Assembly: GCA_016785225.1 (NCBI GenBank)
Contig: JAFBJZ010000915.1
Span: forward strand, 2,905,001-2,969,000
Source: Psettodes erumei
Lineage: Eukaryota > Chordata > Actinopteri > Pleuronectiformes > Psettodidae
Length of the DNA stretch: 64,000 nucleotides
Direction: 5' to 3'
Numbering within the stretch: the stretch's first letter is position 1; each line of letters opens with the position of its first letter. Shown in pieces: positions 51,113 through 59,189 of this stretch. Below the pieces are notes generated by a model. The model was not told the origin of the DNA and made no database searches. It saw nothing but the letters and a program-made list of their open reading frames with translations. The position numbers and the translations under genes are program-made.

Positions 51113-52897
51113 AAGTGGCAGTGTGTGGAGGATGCCACAGGTAAACTACGACTCTTCAAATGTAAGAACGAAGGGGGAGGGGCGAAGAACTTCCAGAGGG
51201 GCATGGCCGGTTTTCAGCGTCCAATCAGCATCAAGTCTCAGCTGTACCTCCGCAATTCTGACTCCTGTGACTGCGACCTCCGTGACCTCCGACCTCTGAA
51301 CCTGCGTCCCTCCATGATGAGGTCATTCAACAAGAAACCTTTCTTCTCCAAGAAGAGTGAGTCTTGATGGTTAAGGCCACTGTCCCCCATGTTCTGTTAC
51401 TGATGTGATGCTGACCTCTAGTGTCTGAGGTCAGAACTACATCCCCACATCACTGATGGAGCTCTAGCGATATTTCAGCTTCTTTGTGTGTATGTGTTTT
51501 GCAGAGTTCAAAACCCTGAAGAGTTACTCCAGAAACCGTTACAGCCGATCGGTATCCATGACGAACAGTTACCCTGGTAACCACAGCCTGGTGGGCGGGT
51601 CTGACGTGTCCGAGGATGACTTCAGTGGGATGGGAGACATCCTGGGTGTTTTGGCCCCACCTAACTCAGTCAAAGTCACACACAGGTGGGCTGTGTGTGT
51701 GTGTGTGATACATAATCTGATGAAAATCTGTGATGTGAACTAAATGTTGTGTGACAGCAGATAAATCTTGAATAAACCTTGACCTGGTGTTTTTATGCAG
51801 TTACACATTTGTAATGAATGTTTTAATGTTTACTATTGCTGTCAATAAATGTTTGTGATTGTATTTGTGCAGATGTTCCATCCTGTCTAATGCCACAGTG
51901 AAGTGTGATACAGGAGTTTATCAATCTCTGCAGGCCTGGAAGGACCATAAACTGCACATAGACCACGAGGTAATGTGCGGACTGACTGACTGTCAGACTC
52001 GGTCTGAAGTTTACCTGTGACTGATCCTTTTCTCTCTCGCTCTCAGATTGAGACTCTACAGACGAAGATAAAGAACCTGAGAGAGGTCAGAGGTCACCTG
52101 AAGAAGGCCCGCCCCCTGGAGTGTGACTGTAATAAATACCTGTGAGTACGGCACAGCGTGAAACCTAAAAGCAAAAGTCAGAAGAATATTCACCCGCCGC
52201 AATGTCTGCATGCTTTTCAGGTATAAATCCAAACTAAAGAATAAGCTGAGGTACCGAGGAGGTAACCTGCACCCCTTCAGGTGAGACTGTGATGCTGAAA
52301 TGTCCAGTTACTCTATGCAAACTGAGCTCTCAAGAAAACTCCAAGAAGCAGACAGTAAACACAGCTGATTAGCCCTGTGTTATTCAATGGGCAGAGTAAC
52401 TGCTGTTCTTTCATTATGTGGAAACATGGATTCTTAATGAATTTACATACATCCCCTTATAATTTCTCCTTTGTGTGTGTGTGCAGGAAAGGCGGGGCTC
52501 GGGACAAAAAGGCGTGGCTTCTGAAGGAGCAGAAGAGGAGGAAGAAAATGAGGAAGATGATCAAGAGGATCAGGAACAATGACACGTGTTCAATGCCCGG
52601 ACTCACCTGCTTCACACACGACAACCAGCACTGGCACACTGCGCCCTACTGGACACGTATGACACGCATGCACAGATCAAGATGGCAAGAAAAGTATTTG
52701 TACTAATAATGTATTTAATATACATGTATGTATAAATGTGTTTGTGTGTTGCAGTGGGTCCATTCTGCGCATGCACCAGTGCCAACAACAACACATACTG
52801 GTGTCTGAGGACCATCAACGAAACCCACAACTTCCTGTTCTGTGAGTTTGCCACTGGGTTCCTGGAGTATTTTGACCTCAACACAGATCCATACCAG

Positions 52898-52934
<37 letters not shown>

Positions 52935-53652
52935 AGTCTACAGAAGAAATTACAAATGAGAAAGCTAATTTCACCTTTGTAACATAGCTAACATAGTTTA
53001 CTTTCATGTGTCAGTCAAAAATATCACATGTAGTGAAATAATAATTATTACATTACTTATTCTTTCTCTCGCTCTCTCCAGCTGATAAATGCCGTCAGCT
53101 CTTTAGATCGGACGGTTCTCAATCAGCTCCATGTTCAGCTGATGGAGCTCAGGGGCTGCAGGGGGCACAAGCAGTGCAATCCTCGCACGCGCTCAGTGGA
53201 ACTGGGTACGGCACACTCTCTCTCACACACACACATACACACACAATGAAAGAACATACACCAAACTAATCATGATAAGAGTCAATGTGTCCCTGTGGTT
53301 TCTGACAATTCAGACTGTGATTTATTTGCAGTTTTATATTTCCACCTCTAGAAGTCAGTAAAAGATATTTCAGCCCCCCCCCACAAAGTGGCCAAAGCTT
53401 ATCACTGTGTCCCCGTACAGGGTACACATCCTTGGACATCTTCATTTATTGTTTAAAATCCCTCATGAATTCATAAACTTAGAAAATTCATCAGTGAAAT
53501 GAAGCTGTATTTACCAGGAGTGATTAGTTTGCTTCAGGTGGAGCAATCACAAAGTAGTAGACAGAAAAAAAACAATCTGCTCACTAACCAATTAGACTGT
53601 CTCTACAGCGGGAGGACGGGAACATGGCAGCTTTGATGACTACAGGTACACG

Positions 53653-53695
<43 letters not shown>

Positions 53696-54482
53696 TATTT
53701 TCCTGCTCTGAATGCTGCATGATTTCCTGATGGAGCTGAGGGCTGTTGGTGGTGGAGCAAAGATAGGGAGAGAGAGAGAGAGGAGAGAGAAAGAGAGTCT
53801 GTGTGTGTGTGTAACACAGTGTGTGTGTCTGTTGTTCAGGGTGTTTGAGAGGAGGAAGTGGCCGAGAGTCAAGAAACCGTCATCATCTCGAACCCTGTGA
53901 GTCTTCCTCCTGTTCTGGCCCGGCCTGTATGCTGCTTACTGCCTTAACACTGCAACTGTCTGTCTCATGTTATTAACATACAGTAGAACCATGAATCCTT
54001 TCATTTCTATACTATATTAAGTTATGTATTTTTTTTCCTGTAAACTGGAGCCATGTATTTATTAAACTACACCCTAACACTAGTTGATATGGTGCAATTT
54101 GAAGATAACTTTAAACATTTTTGCACAGGTTTCAGTTCTTGATAACCAACTTACATACACCACCTTATGAGCGTTCTGCGCTGTCCCAGCACTGAGTCCT
54201 GAACCCAGTCCATGCCTGTGTCTCTGAGACCCGACTGAGGTTGGACCTGAAACCTAATGCAACATACTGCCTACACTCTTCCTACCTTCCTACCACCAGG
54301 CTTCTTATTTCTACTTTCTAGCAACTCAGTGCAAGAACATGGCTATACCGCTGTCTGCCTGCTAACAACACACTGTAACTCTGTAAATCATACACACACA
54401 GACACAAACACAAACTGTAACTCCAGTCTCTGTGTATCTGTATGGTTCCAGAGGTCCAATCTGGGACGGCTGGAAGGGCTAA
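41473..54482 (+). CDS. Extracellular sulfatase Sulf2 (heparan sulfate 6-O-endosulfatase), whole gene
   Basis: Sulf enzymes are secreted or cell-surface sulfatases. They remove 6-O-sulfates from internal glucosamines of heparan sulfate and so tune Wnt, FGF, BMP and Hedgehog signalling. I joined 22 coding exons here with matching phase at every splice. They give 867 residues, close to the 870 that I recall for human SULF2. Visible parts are a signal peptide (1-18), the sulfatase domain (about 36-405; D47/D48, C83 in CCPSR for formylglycine, D312/H313), a basic hydrophilic domain (about 412-725), a furin-like site RYSR551|S, and a conserved cysteine-rich C-terminal part ending in GPIWDGWKG. SULF2 rather than SULF1 is indicated by phrases such as NPDKHWIMRYTGPMKP, LCQRAEYQT and NNDTCSMPGLTCFTHDNQHW. 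Whether it is sulf2a or sulf2b cannot be told here. The ATG at 41,473 has a good Kozak context (gccATGG). Confidence 0.93.
41915..42035 (+). CDS. sulf2 coding exon 2 (catalytic cysteine)
   Basis: Residues 54-93 plus two bases. It contains TTPMCCPSRSSML, the sulfatase signature whose first cysteine (C83, codon 42,001-42,003) is converted to formylglycine by SUMF1. A perfect CT run (41,881-41,908) forms the pyrimidine tract just before the tag acceptor. Confidence 0.95.
42192..42310 (+). CDS. sulf2 coding exon 3
   Basis: Residues 94-133 plus one base (YVHNHNTYTNNENCS... to NNTGYRT). It contains conserved sulfatase histidines and N-glycosylation sequons. Note NCSSMSWQ, where I recall SPSWQ in human Sulfs. 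The donor is ACAG|gtagac. Confidence 0.93.
42415..42566 (+). CDS. sulf2 coding exon 4 (GC splice donor)
   Basis: Residues 134-184 (AFFGKYLNEYNGTYVP ... HGAQYPQ). The exon must end at CAG|gcaagg to keep phase with exon 5 (DYLTDL), which makes this a GC-AG intron. S170 lies where I recall a cysteine in human SULF1 and SULF2 (NYT-L/V-CRNG). Confidence 0.9.
43297..43466 (+). CDS. sulf2 coding exon 5
   Basis: Residues 185-240 plus two bases. It contains the strongly conserved SHAAPHGPEDSAPQYS segment, with active-site histidine. The donor is CACAT|gtaggc, followed by AC-rich sequence. Intron 5 (2.4 kb) follows. Confidence 0.94.
44908..44942 (+). repeat. (GT)n microsatellite inside sulf2 intron 5
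   Basis: About 35 bases of perfect GT repeat in the middle of the intron, away from the splice sites. A GC-richer unannotated patch (44,610-44,760) precedes it. Confidence 0.95.
45898..46048 (+). CDS. sulf2 coding exon 6
   Basis: Residues 241-291 (TPSYNYAPNPDKHWIMRYTG ... SVDDSMEK). It nearly matches human SULF2 from memory and is the main reason for choosing SULF2 over SULF1. The donor is GAAG|gtagat, followed by CA repeats. Confidence 0.95.
46199..46298 (+). CDS. sulf2 coding exon 7 (metal ligands)
   Basis: Residues 292-324 plus one base. It contains IIYTSDHGYHIGQFGL, with D312 and H313 as the second pair of conserved sulfatase metal/active-site residues. The donor is AAAG|gtgagg. Confidence 0.95.
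46715..46790 (+). CDS. sulf2 coding exon 8
   Basis: Residues 325-349 plus two bases (GKSMPYEFDIRVPFYIRG-type segment). The catalytic lysine of this region is in GKSMP. A TG repeat (46,676-46,708) ends six bases before the exon and replaces a normal pyrimidine tract. The donor is GCAT|gtaagc. Confidence 0.94.
47490..47618 (+). CDS. sulf2 coding exon 9
   Basis: Residues 350-392 plus two bases (NPHMVLNIDLAPTILDIAGL ... DKPANR). The donor AACAG|gttcgg is followed ten bases later by a perfect AC repeat (47,629-47,662). Intron 9 (2.3 kb) has no other recognisable feature. Confidence 0.93.
49927..49983 (+). CDS. sulf2 coding exon 10
   Basis: Residues 393-411 plus two bases (FQVNRKPKVWRDSFLVERG), the end of the catalytic domain. 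The acceptor is tttcttcttcag and the donor is GAGG|gtaaag. Confidence 0.92.
50394..50523 (+). CDS. sulf2 coding exon 11
   Basis: Residues 412-455. The stretch ENFLPKHQRVKDLCQRAEYQ is nearly the same as human SULF2. It starts the hydrophilic domain. The donor is ACAG|gtacag. Confidence 0.93.
51113..51356 (+). CDS. sulf2 coding exon 12 (hydrophilic domain)
   Basis: Residues 456-536 plus one base. It begins KWQCVEDATGKLRLFKCKN and then diverges into a basic, low-conservation stretch that ends KKPFFSKK. A perfect GT repeat (51,071-51,109) runs to within one base of the cag acceptor. The donor is AAGA|gtgagt. Confidence 0.92.
51505..51685 (+). CDS. sulf2 coding exon 13 (furin-like site)
   Basis: Residues 537-596 plus two bases. 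It contains RNRYSR551|SVSM, which fits the minimal furin rule R-X-X-R and lines up with RSRSIRS in human SULF2. This matches the known cleavage of Sulfs into disulfide-linked subunits. The segment after it is acidic (DVSEDDFSGMGD) and appears shorter than in human. Confidence 0.9.
51873..51969 (+). CDS. sulf2 coding exon 14
   Basis: Residues 597-629 (CSILSNATVKCDTG ... DHKLHIDHE), with one N-glycosylation sequon (NAT). The donor is CGAG|gtaatg. Confidence 0.93.
52047..52141 (+). CDS. sulf2 coding exon 15
   Basis: Residues 630-660 plus two bases (IETLQTKIKNLREVRGHLKK ... CNKYL), a short predicted coiled coil common to Sulfs. The donor is CCT|gtgagt. Confidence 0.93.
52221..52280 (+). CDS. sulf2 coding exon 16
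   Basis: Residues 661-680 plus two bases (YKSKLKNKLRYRGGNLHPF). The acceptor is ttttcag and the donor is TCAG|gtgaga. Confidence 0.9.
52487..52656 (+). CDS. sulf2 coding exon 17 (basic cluster)
   Basis: Residues 681-737 plus one base. It contains a dense Lys/Arg block (KEQKRRKKMRKMIKRIR), likely to bind heparan sulfate, and then the conserved CSMPGLTCFTHDNQHW. The acceptor is preceded by tgtgtgtgtg. The donor is ACAC|gtatga. Confidence 0.94.
52755..52897 (+). CDS. sulf2 coding exon 18
   Basis: Residues 738-785 (GPFCACTSANNNTYW ... FLEYFDLNTDPYQ), among the best-conserved parts of the family, with N-glycosylation sequons NNT and NET. The donor runs straight into an AC repeat (52,900-52,930). 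Confidence 0.95.
53082..53205 (+). CDS. sulf2 coding exon 19
   Basis: Residues 786-826 plus one base (LINAVSSLDRTVLNQLHVQL ... CNPRTRSVEL). The donor CTGG|gtacgg is followed by CA repeats. Confidence 0.93.
53609..53645 (+). CDS. sulf2 coding exon 20 (37 bases)
   Basis: Residues 827-838 plus two bases (AGGREHGSFDDY). The exon is small, but its phase is forced by exons 19 and 21. AC repeats (53,655-53,693) follow the donor and TG runs precede the next acceptor, so this intron can fold end to end. Confidence 0.88.
53840..53896 (+). CDS. sulf2 coding exon 21
   Basis: Residues 839-857 plus two bases (RVFERRKWPRVKKPSSSRT), like human QFQRRKWPEMKRPSSKS. The donor is CCCT|gtgagt. Confidence 0.92.
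54452..54482 (+). CDS. sulf2 coding exon 22 (stop codon)
   Basis: Ten codons, LGPIWDGWKG, then TAA at 54,480-54,482. This corresponds to the family ending LGQLWEGWEG. The acceptor is ggttccag. Confidence 0.93.
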
Positions 54483-54811
54483 GCGTCCAAGATTGACTGA
54501 CCCCACCCACAGCAGCCTGAAGGAGCGGGGCGTGGTCATCGACGCAGCTCGGCAACCACGCTCCTGCCTCAACAGACAGCCAGTCAGCTTCTGCCATTTT
54601 TGTGACATCGCTAGGCACTCCCGTCCTGCTGCTCAGGGAGACGCTGGGACGCAACACCCCATGAACCTCCTCATCAGCCCCTCCTCCTCCTCCCAGCTCT
54701 GCCCTTCTCCTCTAAGGAGGGCAGCTCAAGGAAGAGGAGCCAGGGGGAGGAGGTTGAGGAGAATGGGAGCGAAGAGGAGGAGGAGTGAGAGAGGCAAACA
54801 GGATCTTGGTG

Positions 54812-54817
54812 AATAAA
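54812..54817 (+). terminator. Proximal AATAAA poly(A) signal of sulf2
   Basis: An AATAAA hexamer 330 bases after the stop. It could give a short 3' UTR. No strong GT-rich element follows at the usual distance. Confidence 0.4.
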
Positions 54818-55702
54818 CTCCACAGATGACAGTAACTGAGTTTTACTCATTAAAGAACCTCGTCATTGTAACAAAGAAAACAGTTATAGAACAAAAACTG
54901 TCTCTTCACTCCTGTGTCCTCCTCCACCTCTTTCTTCTCCTCCTCTTCAGGTAACCTCCCAGCGGCCATATTTGTTTTACATACTCACATTTAGTCTTTC
55001 TAACAGACATTAAAGGACCCGTTCGTTCTGCTTTTGTTGTCATTACGCTAAGACTGAAACAGAAGCAGACAAACGTCCATGTCGAACACTGTGACATCAC
55101 TGCTGATGGTGTTGTCATCTCTTTTTCGTTTTTGTTATGTGTATTTCTTCCACTAACTTCTCGAGCGTTGGTTACCGCGGTGGCCAAAGGCTTTACTGAC
55201 GACAGAACAACAGTTTTACTAACTTGTGACTGACTACAGTACCCACCATGCAACACAGTGACCTGAAGAGGATAATGATAGAGAAAGATTTGGAGTAAAA
55301 ATCTAAGAGAGCAACTTTTAGGAGACTGTGGGTGCTTTAAGTCTTTAAGCCAATTAAAAGAGTACTACTACATGATGATGAAGTCACATCCAGAACGTAT
55401 CACGTGTCACAGCTGTTTTTGTGAATGAAAAACTAGAGAAATTTAGTTTAACGGTAAAGCTGATCAAACTGTCACCCTGGAAAACCAGTTTGAAAATCTA
55501 TCATCACATTCTTTTATTTTTGACTCGTGTTAACCATCGTATATATCACCATCCAATCACCTTCTTCCTTTTTCAGTTCAGTGCTTTGGTCCTCTCAGCT
55601 GATTTTTTCTTTTTTTCCTTTACTTTTCTGTCCTACCCCCTGCCCCACCTTACTGCGAACAAACCACTGTTTGGAAATGCCAAGAGTTCAATTAGAACAT
55701 GT

Positions 55703-55708
55703 AATAAA
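55703..55708 (+). terminator. Possible middle AATAAA poly(A) signal of sulf2
   Basis: An AATAAA hexamer in AT-rich sequence. The context gives no strong support. Confidence 0.25.
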
Positions 55709-56938
55709 AATGTAAAATATAAAAACAAGAAGTGAAAAAAGAATGGAAGAATTAAATACTTTGTGCCACAGATCTTAGCTTTTCATGGTTTATATCCCTT
55801 CTATGTTGTGCTCTTCTGGCTGTGTATGAGCAGGAAATTGAAAAAAAGTGATAAAACTGCCCTCTCAGATACTCTTACACTGTTAATATCCCATAGGCAT
55901 TTAGAGATTAAGCATTGTATATCTGCCTTTTTGGCCATGTTTTGTGATTCCCAGCATTTCCCAAAATGCCTTTCAGCAAAGAAGGTATTTGTCTTCATCT
56001 TCCAAAACAAACCATAGTATATGACGTATATGACAAGCTGACGTCTGCAGTACATGTTTGGATTGGTTTAAGCAACTAGAACTACTGATCTAAGGTTAGG
56101 GAACATTGGCAGTGATGGTAAAAGGCTGATTTTTTATTATTATTATTTTGGAGGATTTTCTTTTCTTTTTGGGCTGTTGGACTGTCTATGTCCTGCTCAT
56201 GTGGGTCTGTTTCCTCTTCTATTATGGATTTTATAGCATTTTAGAGCCGCCTCCCAAAACAGAAAGAAGCCCCTCCATCTTTGACTCTGATTGAGACCAA
56301 AATTTGACATTTGCTAATGTTTTAGATCACATTTTCTACCATCAAATCCCATCAGAGCACGTCGTTGATCTACAGGAAGAGGAGACATACTACACCATAA
56401 AAATTCCATCAAAATATTTGTTTTTTCTCTAACTGTAAAAGTGTTTGAGGGTGATGCTTTTCTCTCGTGTGAATGCAGCCAACCAGTTTGCTGTCAGTAG
56501 AGTTTTTTTATTATTATTATTTTTTAACCCCAGATGTATTTGCTCTGCGGTGCTATTCGCTGTCTAATAACAGTCTAGGAAAAACCTCCTGGTTGTGTTT
56601 GAATGTATTTGTAAATGTTTAGGTGTGTTTTCTAAAGACGCACACTAGAATCGGACAGTTCTGGCCCAACTGAGTCTGGTCCGGACTTGCGAACACACAC
56701 ACGCACACACACAAGCACTTCCTGCACCCTCACACACACACACATACACACACACTGAAGGACAAACTGCTGAGCACTTTGAATGGAGGATGGAGCGATG
56801 AATGGACCAATGGAGGGTTCATGGTGAGACTTGATGACACGTGATGTAAATCGGTCATGTGCAGCCAGTGATACTGATCTAACACCCCTGTACAGTCACC
56901 CACTGACCTGTGGATACAGTGATTGGTTTTAGTTTGTG

Positions 56939-56944
56939 AATAAA
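56939..56944 (+). terminator. Distal AATAAA poly(A) signal of sulf2
   Basis: An AATAAA hexamer followed 30-50 bases later by a T-run and a GT-rich stretch (tgtgcttgtgtgt), the classical downstream element. Confidence 0.55.
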
Positions 56945-56960
56945 GTGTTGAATGCCAAAT

Positions 56961-58790
56961 TGTACTTTTTTTCTGTTTAAAATGTGCTTGTGTGTAAAAC
57001 TGTTGGTTAATGTGTCTTTGAGAGTTTAGAGTCAGTCAGCCCCGAAAGTGTTCAGTAATTTAACTTGCAGACATTGCTGATGCTTGTGGCGCTTGTGTTC
57101 TTAAAACAACAGGAAAGTAGTTTGGGTGCTTTATCAACATGACCAACAGTGGCAGCCGCAGCAATGACAATAACTCAAAAGTTAAGGTTAAATTTTAAGG
57201 AGAAGACGTTTCAAGGTTGGAGTAAGGCTTAGGGTGAGGCAAGCAATACTTATGGTCACAGGCTGGGGTTTTTTGTTGTTGCAGACAGTGAAGTTAAAGA
57301 AGTCAAATACCAACAGGTATTATTTTATTTTTTTTTCTTTACTACACTGAAGGTTTCAATCAAAATGACTGACTACAGTAAAACCCACACATCATTACTC
57401 AGATCAAGTATACAGTCTGAATATAGGCACATGGTTTTATTTCATGACTCATGACTGCAAACATGAATTTGACCACAAGATGGCCGAAAAATTCAGTTCA
57501 AGTTGTGACTAGCCTCCTACTTCCACATGTCTGAAAAGCATGATTAGTGTGGGGTGGTGTTAGTGTGTACCTGATGAATCAAAGTTCAGTGTTCCCTCTC
57601 TTGTAGCTCTGTTTTTGGTCTGCACCAGCTCCTGAAGGAAATATCTGGCTCTTTAACCACTAAATGCTCCCTGCCGTTCACCAGCTGGTCTCTTGACTGT
57701 GTCTATGTGCTGTTTGCTGATGAGCTTGGCAGGTCTGAGCTTTTTTATTTATTTTGTTCAGTTTTATTTAGTTTGGATGCCTACAGTTTTCTGTTGGCTG
57801 TTTAGGGATGTAGACATACTGTCTATGTGAAAGATATACATGGAGCTACAATTTGATCATTATCATGGTGTGCAACACTGCAAGAGGTATTCTAACACTA
57901 CACAGCATAATCTGGTTTGATACTAATATCAAAAACATAAATTAATATGGGTTTAAATGTGATGAATGTAAATATTTTAATTCAGAATCATCAAGAATTA
58001 ACTAAAATTATCCACAGAGTGTGAAGAAACAACAGCTTTGACATTATGTCAAAGATTATTGTAAAGAGTATTGTGTAGCAGAGGTAGCTACTGAAGTTAA
58101 TGTGCTAATCAGCTAGCCTGTTCTGTCGCATAATACCACTTTGTACCTCAAGAGGCGATAGTGAGTCACTCTAGCATCCAATCTGCCCTCAGTGTAATTT
58201 GACAGTATGAAGAAGTGGTACTGCTCAGGAGGCAAGAAAACACATTCATCAGCAAAGAGAAGGAGTGATAGAAAAAGAAGCACAACAAATATAATATTGC
58301 TGTTGCTTTCCACCACTTGAGACAGCTCTGGTGAGTAAAGGAATGAAATTTGATGCTGAAGCGTGATGGTTCTTCTCAACTGATAAAAAGCTGTTTATGT
58401 TATGTTATGTATTGATAGAAAATACTTACATGGAGCACTTGGTATAATGCACTTGTAATATGTAATATATGTAAACGTAGCCACTGTTAGTGACTGTATT
58501 GATGTTGCTGCAGTCTATCCTGCAGTCCTTCACTACTTACTTTCCCACATCCTATCTTATTGTGTTCTCAACTCTCTAAGCTTCAAAAACATGCACATTT
58601 CTCACCATTTTCACCACCAACAAAAATAAACAAAAGGATATTTTCTATGTTACCAGGTATGTACTGGTCCATATTGCTTCCAGAAAATAGCCACAGCCTC
58701 ACACTGACACTAATAAAAAGCTTTTGGCCTTCTCCTCTCACACTTACCTACATTTTATGTCATGAAACTAAGGCATAACAACCTTACAAA
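56961..58790. other. Intergenic spacer between convergent genes
   Basis: AT-rich sequence with no recognised coding exon and no clear repeat family. The short frames on either strand (for example 58,113-58,379 minus) have no family resemblance. Confidence 0.5.
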
Positions 58791-58807
58791 GTGTGACAAA
58801 GTTTGGC

Positions 58808-58813
58808 TTTAAT
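58808..58813 (-). terminator. ATTAAA poly(A) signal of the myosin gene
   Basis: The plus strand reads tttaat, so the minus strand reads ATTAAA, about 365 bases after the myosin stop codon. I saw no AATAAA on the minus strand between this point and the stop. Confidence 0.4.
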
Positions 58814-59177
58814 CAGTGCAGGTGGTGACGGACTGACACATTTTCCCCTCAGTGGTTACTATAGTTCTGCACTCTCCAATGAGATTGTTCAGTACTACAA
58901 ATCCGTGTGCTACACTAAGCTGCTACCAGCTCACGTACATACTTGCTGCCCTTGAAACTTCCCGTACAAATCATATCACTTAGATGTTTTACAATGGAGA
59001 AATACAGAAATATATCAACGTGAATGCATACAAAAGATGCAGATTCAAGTGTTGCTCCCCATGATCTTGAACTATACAGCACAAACACATCAGACAAAAA
59101 CACACAGCAATCAAACATCAGAAATATCACACGAACACCAGAAACACTCTGATGATGTCTGAAGAATAGGGAGAGCC

Positions 59178-59189
59178 TCATTCAGTAAT
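59178..59189 (-). CDS. Myosin terminal coding exon o
   Basis: The acceptor tttttctgcag is followed by codons for I-T-E and a TGA stop (59,178-59,180). A tiny last coding exon that ends the short non-helical tailpiece fits the family. The exact ending rests on splice signals only. Confidence 0.7.
   Translation of the reverse strand: MTE

Larger units (their letters stand above)
54483..56960 (+). other. sulf2 3' untranslated region (approximate)
   Basis: A noncoding stretch follows the stop codon. Poly(A) signals lie at 54,812, 55,703 and 56,939. The last has the best context, so I place the main end near 56,960. A 124-residue open frame (54,442-54,816) overlaps the start in another frame and looks fortuitous. 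CA repeats occur near 56,690-56,757. Confidence 0.55.

Noticed and set aside
58113..58379. Minus-strand 88-residue frame between the two genes
   Set aside because: No family resemblance, no splice signals that join it to the myosin gene, and AT-rich intergenic composition.
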